Source: Cephalotus follicularis (lineage: Eukaryota > Streptophyta > Magnoliopsida > Oxalidales > Cephalotaceae). Taken from it: a stretch of DNA of 64,000 nt. The position numbers and the translations under genes were made by a program. How positions within the stretch are numbered: position 1 is the first letter of the stretch; each line of letters starts with the position of its first letter. Positions 36,475 through 47,650 of this stretch are shown in pieces. Location of the stretch: the NCBI GenBank assembly GCA_001972305.1, contig BDDD01001390.1, positions 1 to 64,000 of the forward strand, given 5' to 3'. The notes beneath the pieces are model-generated. The model saw only the letters and a list, made by a program, of their open reading frames with translations. It searched no databases and was not told where the DNA came from.

Positions 36475-36785
36475 CTCCTTCTCTTCTTCTCTCCCACGTA
36501 TTCTCCTCTCCAAGATCAGCAGAAACCAACCTCTTTCTCAGCTGAGAATGCACACACATATAAGGATAAAGGGAAACTTGGAGGCTAAGCTTGCATGGTG
36601 TCATCCATGACCTGACCCATGTGAGCTTGCCTCCATGTGATTGAATTCAATCAATTCAGCTGATGCCACCTACCCTACAGTAGCAAAATATCAGAATTCA
36701 TCCATCCCTTGCTTGACACGTGCCCTACAATTCATTTAAATCCTCCAAAATGGGATAAAAAGCTGGAATTATGCATCTGACACAG

Positions 36786-37020
36786 GGCAAAGCGTCGACT
36801 CTTTACCTCTAAGCGTCGACGGTCACAGCCTTTACCTGAGTTTTTCACCTCTATCCCGACTAAAGCGCTGACGCTTTCTTAAAAAGCGTCGATGCTTTAA
36901 GTCTTCGTCCAAGTCAACTGAAACATTTAACTTCAACGCGTCGACGTTTAAATTTGGACATCGACCGTTACCCAAAGCGTCGACTCTTTCACTCAAACCG
37001 TCGGCGCTTTAGACAGTTTT
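36786..37020. promoter_or_regulatory. TCGA-dyad motif cluster, LTR F
   Basis: aagcgtcgactcttt, aagcgtcgacgg, aaagcgtcgatgcttt, aacgcgtcgacgtt, aaagcgtcgactcttt and half-sites, about 180-415 bp after the sense start. Confidence 0.6.
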
Positions 37021-37206
37021 GTCAACTCTTAGCCTTTTAGATCAACATTTTCAGCATGACATTTATCCAAAACAAATAGCAATCATCTTTCACTCCCCGA
37101 GCATAGGGTCATACTACGGGTCCCTTGAAATGTTTGCCAACTACACAATAGCAATCATCTTTCCATAATTAATATCTTTACTGGAAATTCGGGTCATAAC
37201 AGTCAT

Positions 37207-38140
37207 TCATTGAGTCATTTGGCAAGGATTTATGAACAAGAGATTATCAAACTACATGGTGTACCGGTATCTATAGTTTCATATCGAGATCCCCATTTCA
37301 CATCACGCTTTTGGAAGAGTCTGCAAAATGCTTTGGGTGCAAGGCTGAATTTTAGTACGGCGTACCACCCACAGAAAGATGGGCAATCATAACGGACTAT
37401 TCAGTCGTTGGAAGACATGCTAAGAGCCTGTGTTATAGATCTTCAAGGAAGTTTGGAACAACATGTCACTCTGATTGAATTTGCCTACAATAATAGTTTC
37501 CAAGCTACCATTCATATGGCACCTTTTGAGGCACTATACAGAAAAAGGTGTCGAACACTTATCTGTTGGGAGGAAGTAGGAGAAAGGAAGTTATTGGGAC
37601 CAGAAATGGTACAAATAACTACTAAGAAGGTGAAGCTGATTCAGAAACGCCTCTTAATAGTCCAAAGTAGACAGAAAAGTTTTGCAGATAAAACATAGAG
37701 AGAGCTACAGTTTGAAGTGGGTGATCATGTTTTTCTTAGGGTATCGCCATGGAAAGGAGTTATGAGATTTAGCAAGAAAGGAAAACTCAGTCCTCGATAC
37801 ATTGGGCCGTTTGAGATTTTGGAAAGAATTGGAGAGGTTGCGTATAGGCTTGCATTACCACCGAGTCTCTCTCACATTCACAATGTGTTCCATGTATCTC
37901 TACTCTGGAAGTATATAGCCAACCGCTCTCATGTTTTGTGAGCGGAACAGATACAAGTGCATGAAAATTTGTCATACAATGAGCAACCAGTGGAAATCTT
38001 AGATTATAAAGAACAAGTCCTGCGAACCAAGACCATCCCATTAGTAAAAGTTTTATGGAAAGACCAGGGAGTTGAAGAAGCCACCTGGGAGCTGGACGAC
38101 ACAATGTGACATGAATACCCTCATCTTTTTAAGTCTAATG
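37207..38140 (+). pseudogene. A integrase, second piece, with chromodomain-like tail
   Basis: Core continues (IVSYRDPHFTSRFWKSLQ near 37276, FSTAYHPQKDGQS near 37350, IEFAYNNSFQATIHMAPFEA near 37475). The C-terminal domain follows ([20 protein letters not shown] near 37743, [20 protein letters not shown] near 37806, HNVFHVSLL near 37882) and ends in an EEATWEL-type tail near 38075. That tail is typical of Del/Tekay-type chromoviruses, where it guides insertion to chromatin. Fossil with several breaks. Confidence 0.85.
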
Positions 38141-38167
38141 TATAACAGATTTTGAGGACAAAATTTT

Positions 38168-38183
38168 TGTAGGGAGGGTAGAA
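38168..38183 (+). other. Polypurine tract of element A
   Basis: tgtagggagggtagaa directly before the 3' LTR; primer site for plus-strand DNA. Confidence 0.8.
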
Positions 38184-40281
38184 TGTAATGACCGAAAATT
38201 ACGTTAAAGTATTGTTTAATGGGAAAGTACTTGCTCTAAGTCTTATGTATGATGTGAAATATGTTGTGTGACCTTGTATCTTGCTTGCACCATGTTTGGT
38301 GTGAATATCATGTTGTAAGCGTCGACTGTAAGGATTAAGCGTCGATGGAATTGTTTAAAGCATCGACGGTGTACGGTAAAGCGGCAACGCTTTAGAATGG
38401 TTTAAGGAAATGCCGAATGGATGCCTCGAAACATCAACAAGCCAAGACAATTTCACCTAAGTGCCGACGGTTCCACAAAAGCGGCAACAGTTAAGTTATA
38501 AGCGATGACTCTTTGGACCCTTCTAACGCCGGTTAAAAACAGTGGGTTTTTAACTTGAACAAACTCCACCAACTGGCTACACTTTAAGTAAAGCGGCGAC
38601 GCTTTAAAGACAAGCGTCAGCACTTCAAGTTCAGCTGACGACAGTTAAAGAACAATGGTAGTTCGACCTGGTCAAATCCCGAAAGCGGTGACGCTTGGAA
38701 TGAAGCACCGATGCTTTGCCCTGAGTACCTTTTGGAAGACTTGAACAAACCCGTAAGCGGAGACGCTTGAACACGAGGCACCGACGCTTTGTTCTGCAGA
38801 CTAGTTGCCCAAATTTGGCTTTTGTTTCTTTATGGATTAATTATATTAAAGTAGGGACACTTGACAGGCTAGGGAAGAAATATTTCAGATATTTTATGTT
38901 GGAATGATTATGAAATGCCAAGTGTCACAATTTGGTTGATGGAAATTAGAGCACATGGGAAACTAAGGGAGTGACTCACAAGAGAGAGAAACTTACTCTC
39001 CAAGTAATTCAATTCAACCTATTTATGACTGTAGTTCAGCTGAAATGAGAGTGTTTTCTATTGATATTGAAGAGGAGAATTCAGCAAGAGAAGGAGAAAA
39101 GGAAATCTAAACCAAAGTAAGGAAATTCAATATTCATTTATACCAAAGTTTCCTATGCTATTTTCTAAAATTATGCAGCGGATTGTTTTATTCATACCTT
39201 GCTCATTTCTAAATAAAATTTCGAATGGTTTAATGTTTTGAAAATTTTAAGATGTCTTCTTTAACTGTTATGTTTTGTATGTTCTGAAATGCTATCGAAT
39301 TCTTGATGAAAATCCATGTTTTATTTTACTACTCTTGTACTACTAGCATATGAAACCAGTGACTTTAAAAATTCATAACAGTTTCGTTTCTCAATCAAAT
39401 CTTATGAACATTAGCTTTCTGTAATCGCTGAGATGTCTACTTTAACTTCTATGTTTTAAGTTTTTCCTAGAAACTATTATTTCTATATGAAATATTAGTT
39501 TCAGAAATGTTATGCAATGCTGTTTTATGAATGCTTTGAGCTGATCACTCAAAATGATGAGAAATGTTTTATGAATTGTGAAAGGATATGAAATGAAATG
39601 AACCACTCTTGGATTGTGATCCAAATAGTAAAGTTAATGGATCATTAATGGATCATAGAGTGCTCACAGACATGCATGTGATGTAAGGATAGAAATTGGG
39701 GAGTGCTCAATGCCCCGGTGAAGCGGAGTTTGAAAGGGTTCATTAAGTTTTATAATTCCTAAAGTTTATGAAATGTTCTGGTTATGTGTTATGATCAGAA
39801 AAGAGATATGATGAAGTAAGTTTGCTTTGAAAACCTTAATGGGCTATTTAAGCTCATTCGTTGCAATGTTTGTTTCCAAATAACATGTTTTCAGAAAATG
39901 ATTGAATGAAGAATGCGAGCTTTAGAGAGAGCTCATAAGAAGAAGTTTTGAGAAAGAAAATGTGCTGTGCAATAGTGTTTACATAAAATGATTTTCAAAT
40001 GTAATACGAATCATGTTTTTCTGCTGTGTAATATTTTTTGACAATTGTTGTTGAAATGTGAAAGTATATGAATGTTATGGGTTATGACATCCTTACATGA
40101 GATGATGATGTTAGAAACTTTGGTTAAAGGTTATAGAGTATGTTGAAAAGTATAAGAATTTAATGATATATTTTAGCATTAGATAAGAGTGCTAAATGTG
40201 TGATGGTTCACGCCCACGTAACGCACCGAATCCTCGAGATTCGCTTTGAGTATTTAGTGGACCCGGATTGGGGGCGTTACA
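38184..40281 (+). repeat. A 3' LTR
   Basis: 2098 bp, about 95% like the 5' LTR by eye over the first 150 bp. Motif cluster at 38318-38795. Donor-like AAA|GTAAGG at 39117 and acceptor-like TTTTCAG ending at 39894 bracket 778 bp. Confidence 0.92.
38318..38795. promoter_or_regulatory. TCGA-dyad motif cluster, A 3' LTR
   Basis: Diverged aagcgtcgactg, aagcgtcgatgg, agcatcgacgg and gcgacgcttt copies, 135-610 bp after the LTR start. More decayed than those in E or N. Confidence 0.5.
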
Positions 40282-40286
40282 TATTA

Positions 40287-41054
40287 AGTATTGGTGTATT
40301 TTATAAAAATCAAATATCGGTTAGGTGGATCTTGTATTTTATGGAAACACATTTACTTGATATTACTTAATCAATATTATAAGGGATAAAATTATTTGGA
40401 CTCATTTAAGAGTTAGACTCTATTTGCCTAACGAGCTTGTCTAAGCGTCGACGCCTTTTGGATAGCGTCGACGCGTATCATTAGAAAAAGCATCGACGCC
40501 TTATGGGAAAGCATCGGTGCTTAACACTTGAAACGTATAGTGTTATTACATATAAGCATTGACATTTTTTGGAAGACGTCGACCCTTTCTGCGCGATGTG
40601 GGATAGTCCAGAACGTGCCCACGTTCTCTTTCTCCTCAACCTCCCATTACCAGCCACTACCAACGATGTTCTCCCCTCTCTGATTGATAGGGGGCACTCT
40701 TAGATCATGGTTCCATGATTCCTTAGAGGTAGGAACATGTTCAAGGAGAAGGAGTGAGGTTAAGCATATAGGAGAGAGAGAAACGGGGCTAGGCAGGAGC
40801 AATCCATGAGAGCATTTTTTGGTGGAACTTTGCTGGGCAAAAATAAAATTAGTTCTCTGGTTTTCTGAGTGATCCCTTTTCTGATTTATTCATCAAGCTT
40901 TGTAACTTATCTAGGGTGGATTAACATTGACACCACTTGTCAATACCAATGCATCCTTTGTAGGCATTGTGAGAGGAAATGAGTGATAAACACAGGCTAT
41001 TTTCATTGCCTTCTTCCTGACTTCACAACTTTCTGCCAAGAGCTGTAACAGTTC
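40287..41054 (+). repeat. N 5' LTR, second piece
   Basis: Resumes after element A's tatta copy and runs to agttc, the target of J2. Donor-like AGAG|GTAGGAAC at 40729. Confidence 0.85.
40444..40590. promoter_or_regulatory. TCGA-dyad motif cluster, N 5' LTR
   Basis: aagcgtcgacgcctt, tagcgtcgacgcg, agcatcgacgcctta and gacgtcgacc, about 140 bp or more before the donor-like site. It lies about 1.3 kb into the LTR once the insertion by A is set aside. Confidence 0.6.
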
Positions 41055-41363
41055 TGTCACACCCCGCCTTGTAATTACGTTTAGGACAAGCATATACGGT
41101 GATATCAGAAATAAATATAATAATCCAGCATTTCATAAATAAGCAGAAGCATTCATGTCTAGATCATAAATTAAGTCATCCGCACGCAGCCCATACTACG
41201 TGCTCGTACAATCCAACAATTATCCTTTTACATAACGAAAGTAAACCAACAACACGGAGTGTGAACGTTCATTACAAATATAGTACATCATAAAAATAAC
41301 AACCTTGAGCAGAATAGAAGCTCTCCAAGCTTCAGCAGCACATCTCGTACGTCTTCGCTTAAT

Positions 41364-42586
41364 CTGAAATTGGAGGGGTTAGCCGTTGTCCTCACTTGGC
41401 TAAGTAGGAAGATAATGCATGTTAAGGAATATATAAATGCAATATGTATGACATTTTATATTGAAAATAACATAATTAAGTATTCCAATATATAAGCAAC
41501 CATGCCAAGTGGCCATAGACAATATAATGCAAGAATACCGCACAAGGGTACAATCAATTCATACTGTGGTTGGGTGTCACATGTCGCTACCTCCTAGCAC
41601 AAATTGTGCACCACCTATCTATCACCCTACACTACGAAGATGATAGATAACGTAACATTTACTGCCAGAGTTAGTGGGCAGTCTAACAATTAAGATCTGC
41701 AAGGTAGATAAGTTTGGTGGATACTCTAGCCAACTCCTGGCACATAGGATCACCTCCGTAGTCAGTGACCTCTGCCATCACTCGACTAACGGCATTAAGC
41801 ATAGACAGTCAATTCAGTAGAAATATTACATATATCAGTAGTATGCAATATAAAGGTTGTTTTCTTTAGAAACATTTAACAATTCAGTAATCGTACATCT
41901 CATAGGAGGCAAACGATATTCAATACAGTAATAGTGCCTCTGATTGGAGGAAAATCAGTGATCATTTGACAATATACATTTCCATTTTGAAAATCATAAG
42001 GATTTCATATTTGTGCTTAAATCACTAGTTGATTCAATCATTTGAAAATAAGAGACAGTAGTGTTAATGAACACCCTAGCAGCATACACTAATTATAATA
42101 GTAGCATATGCAGCAAAGCAGTAAGCACAGCAATAATCCAAGGATCAATAAGGTCATTGTATACTCTAGTTACTCTTGTAAATTCTCACAAGGAGTATAC
42201 ACATTGTTTAAATTCTGAAATGTAATTATATAAGGCCAGAATTGACTATCACAGTCATCCTATATGGAGGCCAGGTTCATTACATTAACTTTAAGGTCTA
42301 ATCAGGGCCTGTATTAGAATTTTAACCCAGAACAGTCGGCTGTTTCTAAGAACAGTCAACTGTTTGGTTGAGTAGTCGACTGTTTGTTCTTAACAGTCAA
42401 CTGGTTCATTTGAGTAGTCGGCTGTCATGAAGAACAGTCGACTGCTTTGCCCAGAAAATGGCAGGCAGTAGTAGGTTTTGCATTTCAATGTCCAAATACG
42501 AACTCATTAACACATGCAATAAAATAGAAAATTAACCATACATGATATGCATAATATATATTCCAAAAACATGTCATTACCCCTAC
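41364..42586 (-). other. Putative LTR-internal intron, LTR J2
   Basis: Acceptor signal in sense: GGCTAACCCCTCCAATTTCAG ends at 41364, with branch-like CTAAC. The donor at 42586 is weaker (AT|GTAGGGG). Length 1223 bp. Confidence 0.35.
42338..42445. promoter_or_regulatory. TCGA-dyad motif cluster, LTR J2, intron-side
   Basis: Six copies of cagtcgactg and its variants (cagtcggctg, cagtcaactg), a perfect one at 42435-42444. Located 140-250 bp past the donor-like box. Confidence 0.6.
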
Positions 42587-43474
42587 ATTAAACGCTATCC
42601 CGAAATCAATTTGGATTGATTTCTCTCTTCATGGTCCAAAGCTCTTTCACCAAATCAATCTTCCAATCTCAGCAGAGTTTAATCTATATCATGCGTGCTT
42701 GAAGGTTCAGTCACTTAATCGGTAAGTTAACTAATTATCCAGTTACAATTACTACTCCAACAGTAGCTTATCACTAGATTATTAAGCCTCCATTCTTACA
42801 TTTAACAACATCTCTCCATTAATCAACTTTAATTCAGCAAGTACTAAGTTTTCATGTTACAGAGGCTATGTATAGAGGTGATTAGAACACATATACTTAT
42901 TGACAACCATAACAGCAACTATAATTCAATTTAGAGGCTTATAATCTAAACTTTTCTTGAACCATTTACAAATTCCATTTCAATTCTACAAATTGCTAAC
43001 CTTAATCATGTTAACAGGAGACAGTCTAACATTCTCCTAGTTACATTATCAACAAACCACTACATCAGTGGTGAGCTCGGATTTGGAACTTACCAGGAAA
43101 ATCCAAAGCTTTCAAGTCTCTTTGAACACCCCAAATCCTCCAAATGCAACTCCTACAATTCTCCAGCAACCCTCCCTCTATCCTCAGTGTTTTGTAACAT
43201 TCGCGCTCTCTTTAACAGCTGATATAGAGCTTAGAAAATTTAGGAATCGTCAGATTCCATTACCCAGCCTTGTCTCTCTCACATGCACCTCTCCTCACTC
43301 TTTCCCTTCTGTTTTTGCAGGTTACAGGTCAGCAATCTTGCAGAAGGAATAGAGGACATGCAAGGCACTCCTCTTGCATGTTATGGCAGGTGGTGACACG
43401 CATCCCTCATGCATGCCATGATTAGCACACTTGTCATCACTGTCTCTGCGCATGCCAGATGCCTGCTCTGTGTC

Positions 43475-43560
43475 ACTCCAGTCAACTGTCATCCTGTGGC
43501 ACTCAACTATCTCTTCCACGAATCAACCAGTCGACTGTTACCCTATGACAGTCGGCTGTT
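43475..43560. promoter_or_regulatory. TCGA-dyad motif cluster, LTR J2, start-side
   Basis: cagtcaactg, ccagtcgactgt, cagtcggctg and a half-site, 170-255 bp after the sense start. Confidence 0.55.
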
Positions 43561-43734
43561 TGAGCAGGTTTTAGGGTTTCTTAAGTTTGTTTTACCAATT
43601 TGCATCTCAAATCAACCCAAGCATTCACAATCACAATTATTATGATAATTGGACACATAATATCAATTAAAATATATATTTTATTTAAAATTAGAGTAAT
43701 ATACATTAATTGAATTTGCGGTCATTAGAAGTTC

Positions 43735-44048
43735 AACTTAGAGGAGATAGAGGGAGTCTTCACATGCTTGTAGCGGCAAAGAGGAAAGAGCCTATACCGT
43801 TGGTATATCTCTTTGTCTCCCTCTCTTGTTGCCATGTTTATGTGTCACCATTGCATGCTATGGTGATACCAATTCAACTATTGTTAATGATGTGGTGATC
43901 TTTGTCTTGTGGTTTTTGCAAAGATGGACGAGTGTTAGACTTGTTAAGGGTGTTTATTCCGCTGCGTTATATGTTTTAAAAGTTTTGTTCTACACCATTT
44001 ACACCTAAGTCCATTTTTGGCTCCAAAGATGTTATACCATTTCCAACA
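43735..44048 (+). repeat. N 5' LTR, third piece
   Basis: End of the 5' LTR, ..atttccaaca, next to the primer-binding site. No gene. Confidence 0.85.
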
Positions 44049-44049
44049 G

Positions 44050-44061
44050 TGGTATCAGAGC
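44050..44061 (+). other. Primer-binding site of element N
   Basis: Perfect tggtatcagagc, complementary to the initiator tRNA-Met 3' end. Lies 2 bp after the LTR. Confidence 0.93.
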
Positions 44062-45789
44062 ATCCAACATCATCCTTAGTTTAATTCTTTCCTTGAATGA
44101 TGAACTAATATAAAGTTTAATTAAAGGATGCGTTTTATGGTTAATACAATTTTTTCAAAGTGCCTTAATGAAACTTTGTATGAAATTGGTTTTCTTTGTA
44201 ATATTATCTTGGAGATTATGTTTCAATGGGTTTTGAACATGTTTTGGAAACCTACACAGTGTAGTTTGAGGCTGTCAAATGTCTGGTTATGGCAGATATG
44301 GTGAAAGCCCTATGTTCAAACCTTAGTTTTAGCAATTTTCGAACTGCAGAAACTGTCCAGGGGACTTAAGCGTCGACGCTTTCTGTATAAGCGTCGACGC
44401 TTGTCTCACTGTGTTGTTATTGCATCGACGCCTTGGTATAGCATCTACGCTTATTTGTGTTTAATGTATTTTTATTCATTGAATGTAAGCGTCTACGCCT
44501 TCTGGGATAGCGTCGACGCTTTAGTCATTTAAAAAAAAAATTCTGTTTGTATTAAAATTGAATTTTTGCATTATGGCACTTAGAAAATAATAATCATTAC
44601 TTGATTAAGTGGGAGTTTGACCAGTTAACATTCCTTAAATTAAATTTTGTAATTGGTTATTATTTATGGCATTTATTATTTTGTGTTAAATTATATTGGA
44701 TATAATTTTAAGTCTTATGCACAGTGGATGGCCTAAAAGGACATTGACCTAGTTTATGGTTTTTCTTGTGTGGATGGATTTATTTATTTATTATCTTTAA
44801 TGGTCTGTAATTAGGTGCATGTATGCATAATTTATTTTTTTCTTTCTTATGTAATTTCTCCTTGTAGTTTTAAATGCATTTTTATTTTCAAAATGTAAAG
44901 TACTCTTTTGTAAAATAAGATCTTGCAAGGAAAGATGGAGGAAAGGAGAAATGGAGTAAAAGACCATTGAAGGCCAAGTAAGCATGGTGATTGTTGTAAT
45001 AAATAAGTTTATTCTTTACACCTACGAAGACCTAGTGGTGACTTCGGGCTCAAGTCACTACTTATAATGTCCTTGCCAAATCCATTGATATATTTTAGAA
45101 ATATGTCCAAGGTGCATAAGATACACGTCATGTATGCTAAGCCGTAAATTAATTGGAATTGGCTAATGCAACAAATGAATTAATTACTGGCTCGGTAATT
45201 AAAATGTGAGATGGAAAATTCCATCAAATTAATGATAAGTATGAACGTAGGAACCCATGGAATGGTTCCCCGTGGCCTTCCACAATTTTCGTTGAGTAGT
45301 GTTCCTGGGTTCTTGGTTTGTCATGCCCTAGCTGAGGCTAATAACTTTGGGATACTATGTCAACGTCAGTGTTGGGAACCGCAAAGGGTGACTATGTTTT
45401 AGCACTTGGACACACCTACGTGTGGGTGTTAAAACTAGTGCATTCTAATGAAAATTATGGGTGTTTGACTTATCGTGATTCTAATGTTTTGTCATGCCCT
45501 GGCTAAGGCCATATTGAATCTAAGGCCGTATTTTATGATTAGATCTTGTTTTGGATGCAAATTGGCAAGATAGCCTACCCATTGGATATATTATGGTTTT
45601 TCATGCGCTAGCTGAGGCCATAATATGATTGTGATGGATTCAAATCCCCACTAGGAAGTTGGACTTCTCGAGTTCCATATGGGGGTATGGGATACGATTA
45701 GAATTGTAGGAGGAACCATAAGCACTAAAGACCAAGTGTTATGCTTGTCATATATTAAAACTGGAATAGATGATGACTCAACTTTATAT
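44062..45789 (+). other. N leader region, non-coding
   Basis: About 1.7 kb between primer-binding site and gag. It holds a TCGA-dyad cluster (44366-44522) and three dispersed copies of about 17 bp, catgccctagctgaggc, near 45322-45338, 45493-45510 and 45602-45619. No gene seen. Confidence 0.7.
44366..44522. promoter_or_regulatory. TCGA-dyad motif cluster, N leader
   Basis: Two perfect aagcgtcgacgctt dyads at 44368-44381 and 44389-44402, then tgcatcgacgcc, agcatctacgctt, aagcgtctacgcc and agcgtcgacgcttt. Downstream of the primer-binding site, so outside the LTR. Confidence 0.65.
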
Positions 45790-46545
45790 TTCCTTATCTA
45801 GGTTGCTATAAAATGGCTTTACAATGTGCATATCCCACATTCTAGAGACAAACAACTTAAAAGGCCAAAACTTCATCGATTGGAAACGTAACCTCAAATT
45901 CATCCTAATGGCCAATAAATTGGAATATGCGATGAAATGGGGGCCTCCATCACTGGGTGATGATCCTACGCCTGATGAGTGTGATTGTCTGGCCATGTGG
46001 CTGGAAGATGACGAGCAAGCTCAGTGTATAGCCCTTCTGGGGATGACATCGAAGCTTCAATGCAAGTACGAGAAGATGGAAACCTTATTCTATATACTAC
46101 TCCATCTCGAGGACATGTATGGGGCTGGGTCTAGGACTCGGAGGCTTAATCTCTCGTACAAACTCTTCAAGTCATAGATGCTAGAGGGAGCTTCGGTCCA
46201 TGATCATGGACTGGAGATGATAGACATGATTGAGCAGCTTTCTCAACTAGGTTTTGTCATGGATCATGATCTGTATATAGATCTTATCCTTACATCCCTC
46301 CCTAGTTCGTTCTCACGGTTTGTGGAGAATTTTCACTTGATTGAGATAGAAGTAACTGTTACTGAGTTAGTTTCTATGTTGAGGGCGGCAGAGGCTAATC
46401 TTGAATATGTGAAGTCAAAGATCCCAGCCCATGAGGGAAAGCTTGGAGCTAGTGGGAGCGATGCCAAGAATATTTTGAGGCATCTGGGAAATGAGGGTGC
46501 CTGCTTCTAGTGTGGCAAGACTGGACACTGGAAGAAGGATTGTCG
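45790..46545 (+). pseudogene. N gag
   Basis: Copia-type Gag: FIDWKRNLKFILMANKLEYA near 45872, then a helical core (LSQLGFVMDHDLYIDLILTS near 46236-46300) and one CCHC knuckle (CGKTGHWKKDC near 46512-46545). Gag builds the particle. Fossil with a few breaks. Confidence 0.85.
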
Positions 46546-46599
46546 GGTTACTGGTGCTGGAGTCTCTTCTGATGTTTCGCATTGTGCAAGCACATGAGG

Positions 46600-47650
46600 T
46601 ATGTTCATGATTGAACTTAATATAGCTTTGAATAGTAGTTCTTCATGGGTATTGGATACTGGATGTGGAACTAACCTTTGCAATTTGTTGCAGGGACTAA
46701 GAAAAGTCAGAAAGCTTGGAGCTGGAGACTTGGACTTATGGCTTGGGATGGATCTTGGATCATCGCTGAAGTTGTAGAGATTTACGATGTTATTTTAAGT
46801 AATGGTTATGTATTGTCTCTTAATCCATGTTTTTATGTTCCGAACATTGTTAGAATTAATATAAGTGTTTCATACTTATGTAATTTGGGCTTGGAGCTCA
46901 GATTCTAAGACATTCAGTGTTTTGTATATTCTGACAATGTTTGTGTCGGTAATGGTATTATCGATAATGGATTGTTTTTCTTAAATACACAACAATCTAA
47001 AATCCTATCCATACAGCAAAGTAATAAGAAAAGACCAAGAGAAACTGAGTTAAATAAAACCTGTACTTGGCACTATAGACTTGGTCATCTTAGTGATGCT
47101 AGACTTTCACAGTTGGTTAAGGATGATCTTTTAGATATCCAGGACTTGGAGTCCTGTCCAACATGTGAATCCTGGTTGTTGGGAAAGATGACCAAATCCC
47201 CCTTCTTTGGTATAGGAGAAAGGGCTATGGACTTAATGGGATTAGTCCATACCGATGTATGTGGTCCTATGTCTATCAGTGCATGAGGGGGTTATAGCTA
47301 TTTAATAACCTTCAACCATGATTTATCAAGGTTTTGTTATGTGTACTTGATGAGACACAAGTAAGAATCCTTTGAGAAATTTAAGGAGTTCAGACTTGAA
47401 GTAGAAAAGCAGACAGGTAAGTCAGTTAAAATACTTCGGTCAGACCGAGGTGGTGAATACCTGTCAGCTGAATTCCTAGGTTATCTTAGAGATAATGGAA
47501 TTCTATCTTAGTGGACTCCTCATGGAACACCACAGCATAATGGTGTGTCCAAAAGGAGGAATCGGACCTTGTTGGACATGGTTCGATCTATGATGTCATT
47601 TACTGACCTTCCTACCTATCTCTGGGGTTATGCCCTAGATACAACTACCT
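46600..47650 (+). pseudogene. N protease and integrase
   Basis: Protease start near 46640 (WVLDTGCGTNLCN). The GAG-pre-integrase region has CTWHYRLGHLSD near 47063 and CPTCESWLLGKMTKSPF near 47156. Integrase core has LVHTDVCGPM near 47243 and a HNGVSKRRNRTLLDMVRSMM-type segment near 47536-47598. The LRSDRGGEYL-type segment near 47437 fits the core. Integrase before RT is the copia order. Fossil with several breaks. Confidence 0.87.

Larger units (their letters stand above)
34585..37201 (-). mobile_element. Solo LTR F (same family as E)
   Basis: 2617 bp in A integrase, with exact target duplication gtcat (34580-34584, 37202-37206). It is E in reverse orientation: its left end is the reverse complement of E's right end and its right end that of E's left end. 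Near the sense start it has an extra stretch flanked by two caatcatctttc copies. Sense TATA-like site at about 36560, GC-type donor-like GTGAG|GCAAGG at 36474, acceptor-like CTTCTAG ending at 35171. Confidence 0.92.
7590..40281 (+). mobile_element. Element A: Ty3/gypsy chromovirus-like retrotransposon
   Basis: Complete outline: 5' LTR 7590-9653, primer-binding site, gag, protease, RT, RNase H, integrase, a C-terminal chromodomain-like tail, polypurine tract, and 3' LTR 38184-40281. Target-site duplication tatta is exact (7585-7589 and 40282-40286). Order RT-RNase H-integrase marks Ty3/gypsy, and the C-terminal EEATWE-type tail fits the Del/Tekay chromoviruses. It was itself entered by B, G and F. 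The coding region is a fossil with about ten or more breaks beyond those insertions. LTRs differ by about 5% over the first 150 bp by eye, which suggests an age of a few million years. Confidence 0.92.
41055..43729 (-). mobile_element. Solo LTR J2 (K family)
   Basis: 2675 bp, starting tgtcacaccccgcc, with exact target duplication agttc (41050-41054, 43730-43734). It is the LTR family of element K, in the same orientation. It has the ggggttagccgttgtcctca block (41377), the motif clusters, and the ttacccctacattaaacgct box (sense AT|GTAGGGG, GT at 42586-42585). No internal coding region. Confidence 0.9.

Noticed and set aside
44050-44061. tRNA gene fragment
   Set aside because: The match covers only the 12-nt primer-binding site next to an LTR; no cloverleaf around it.
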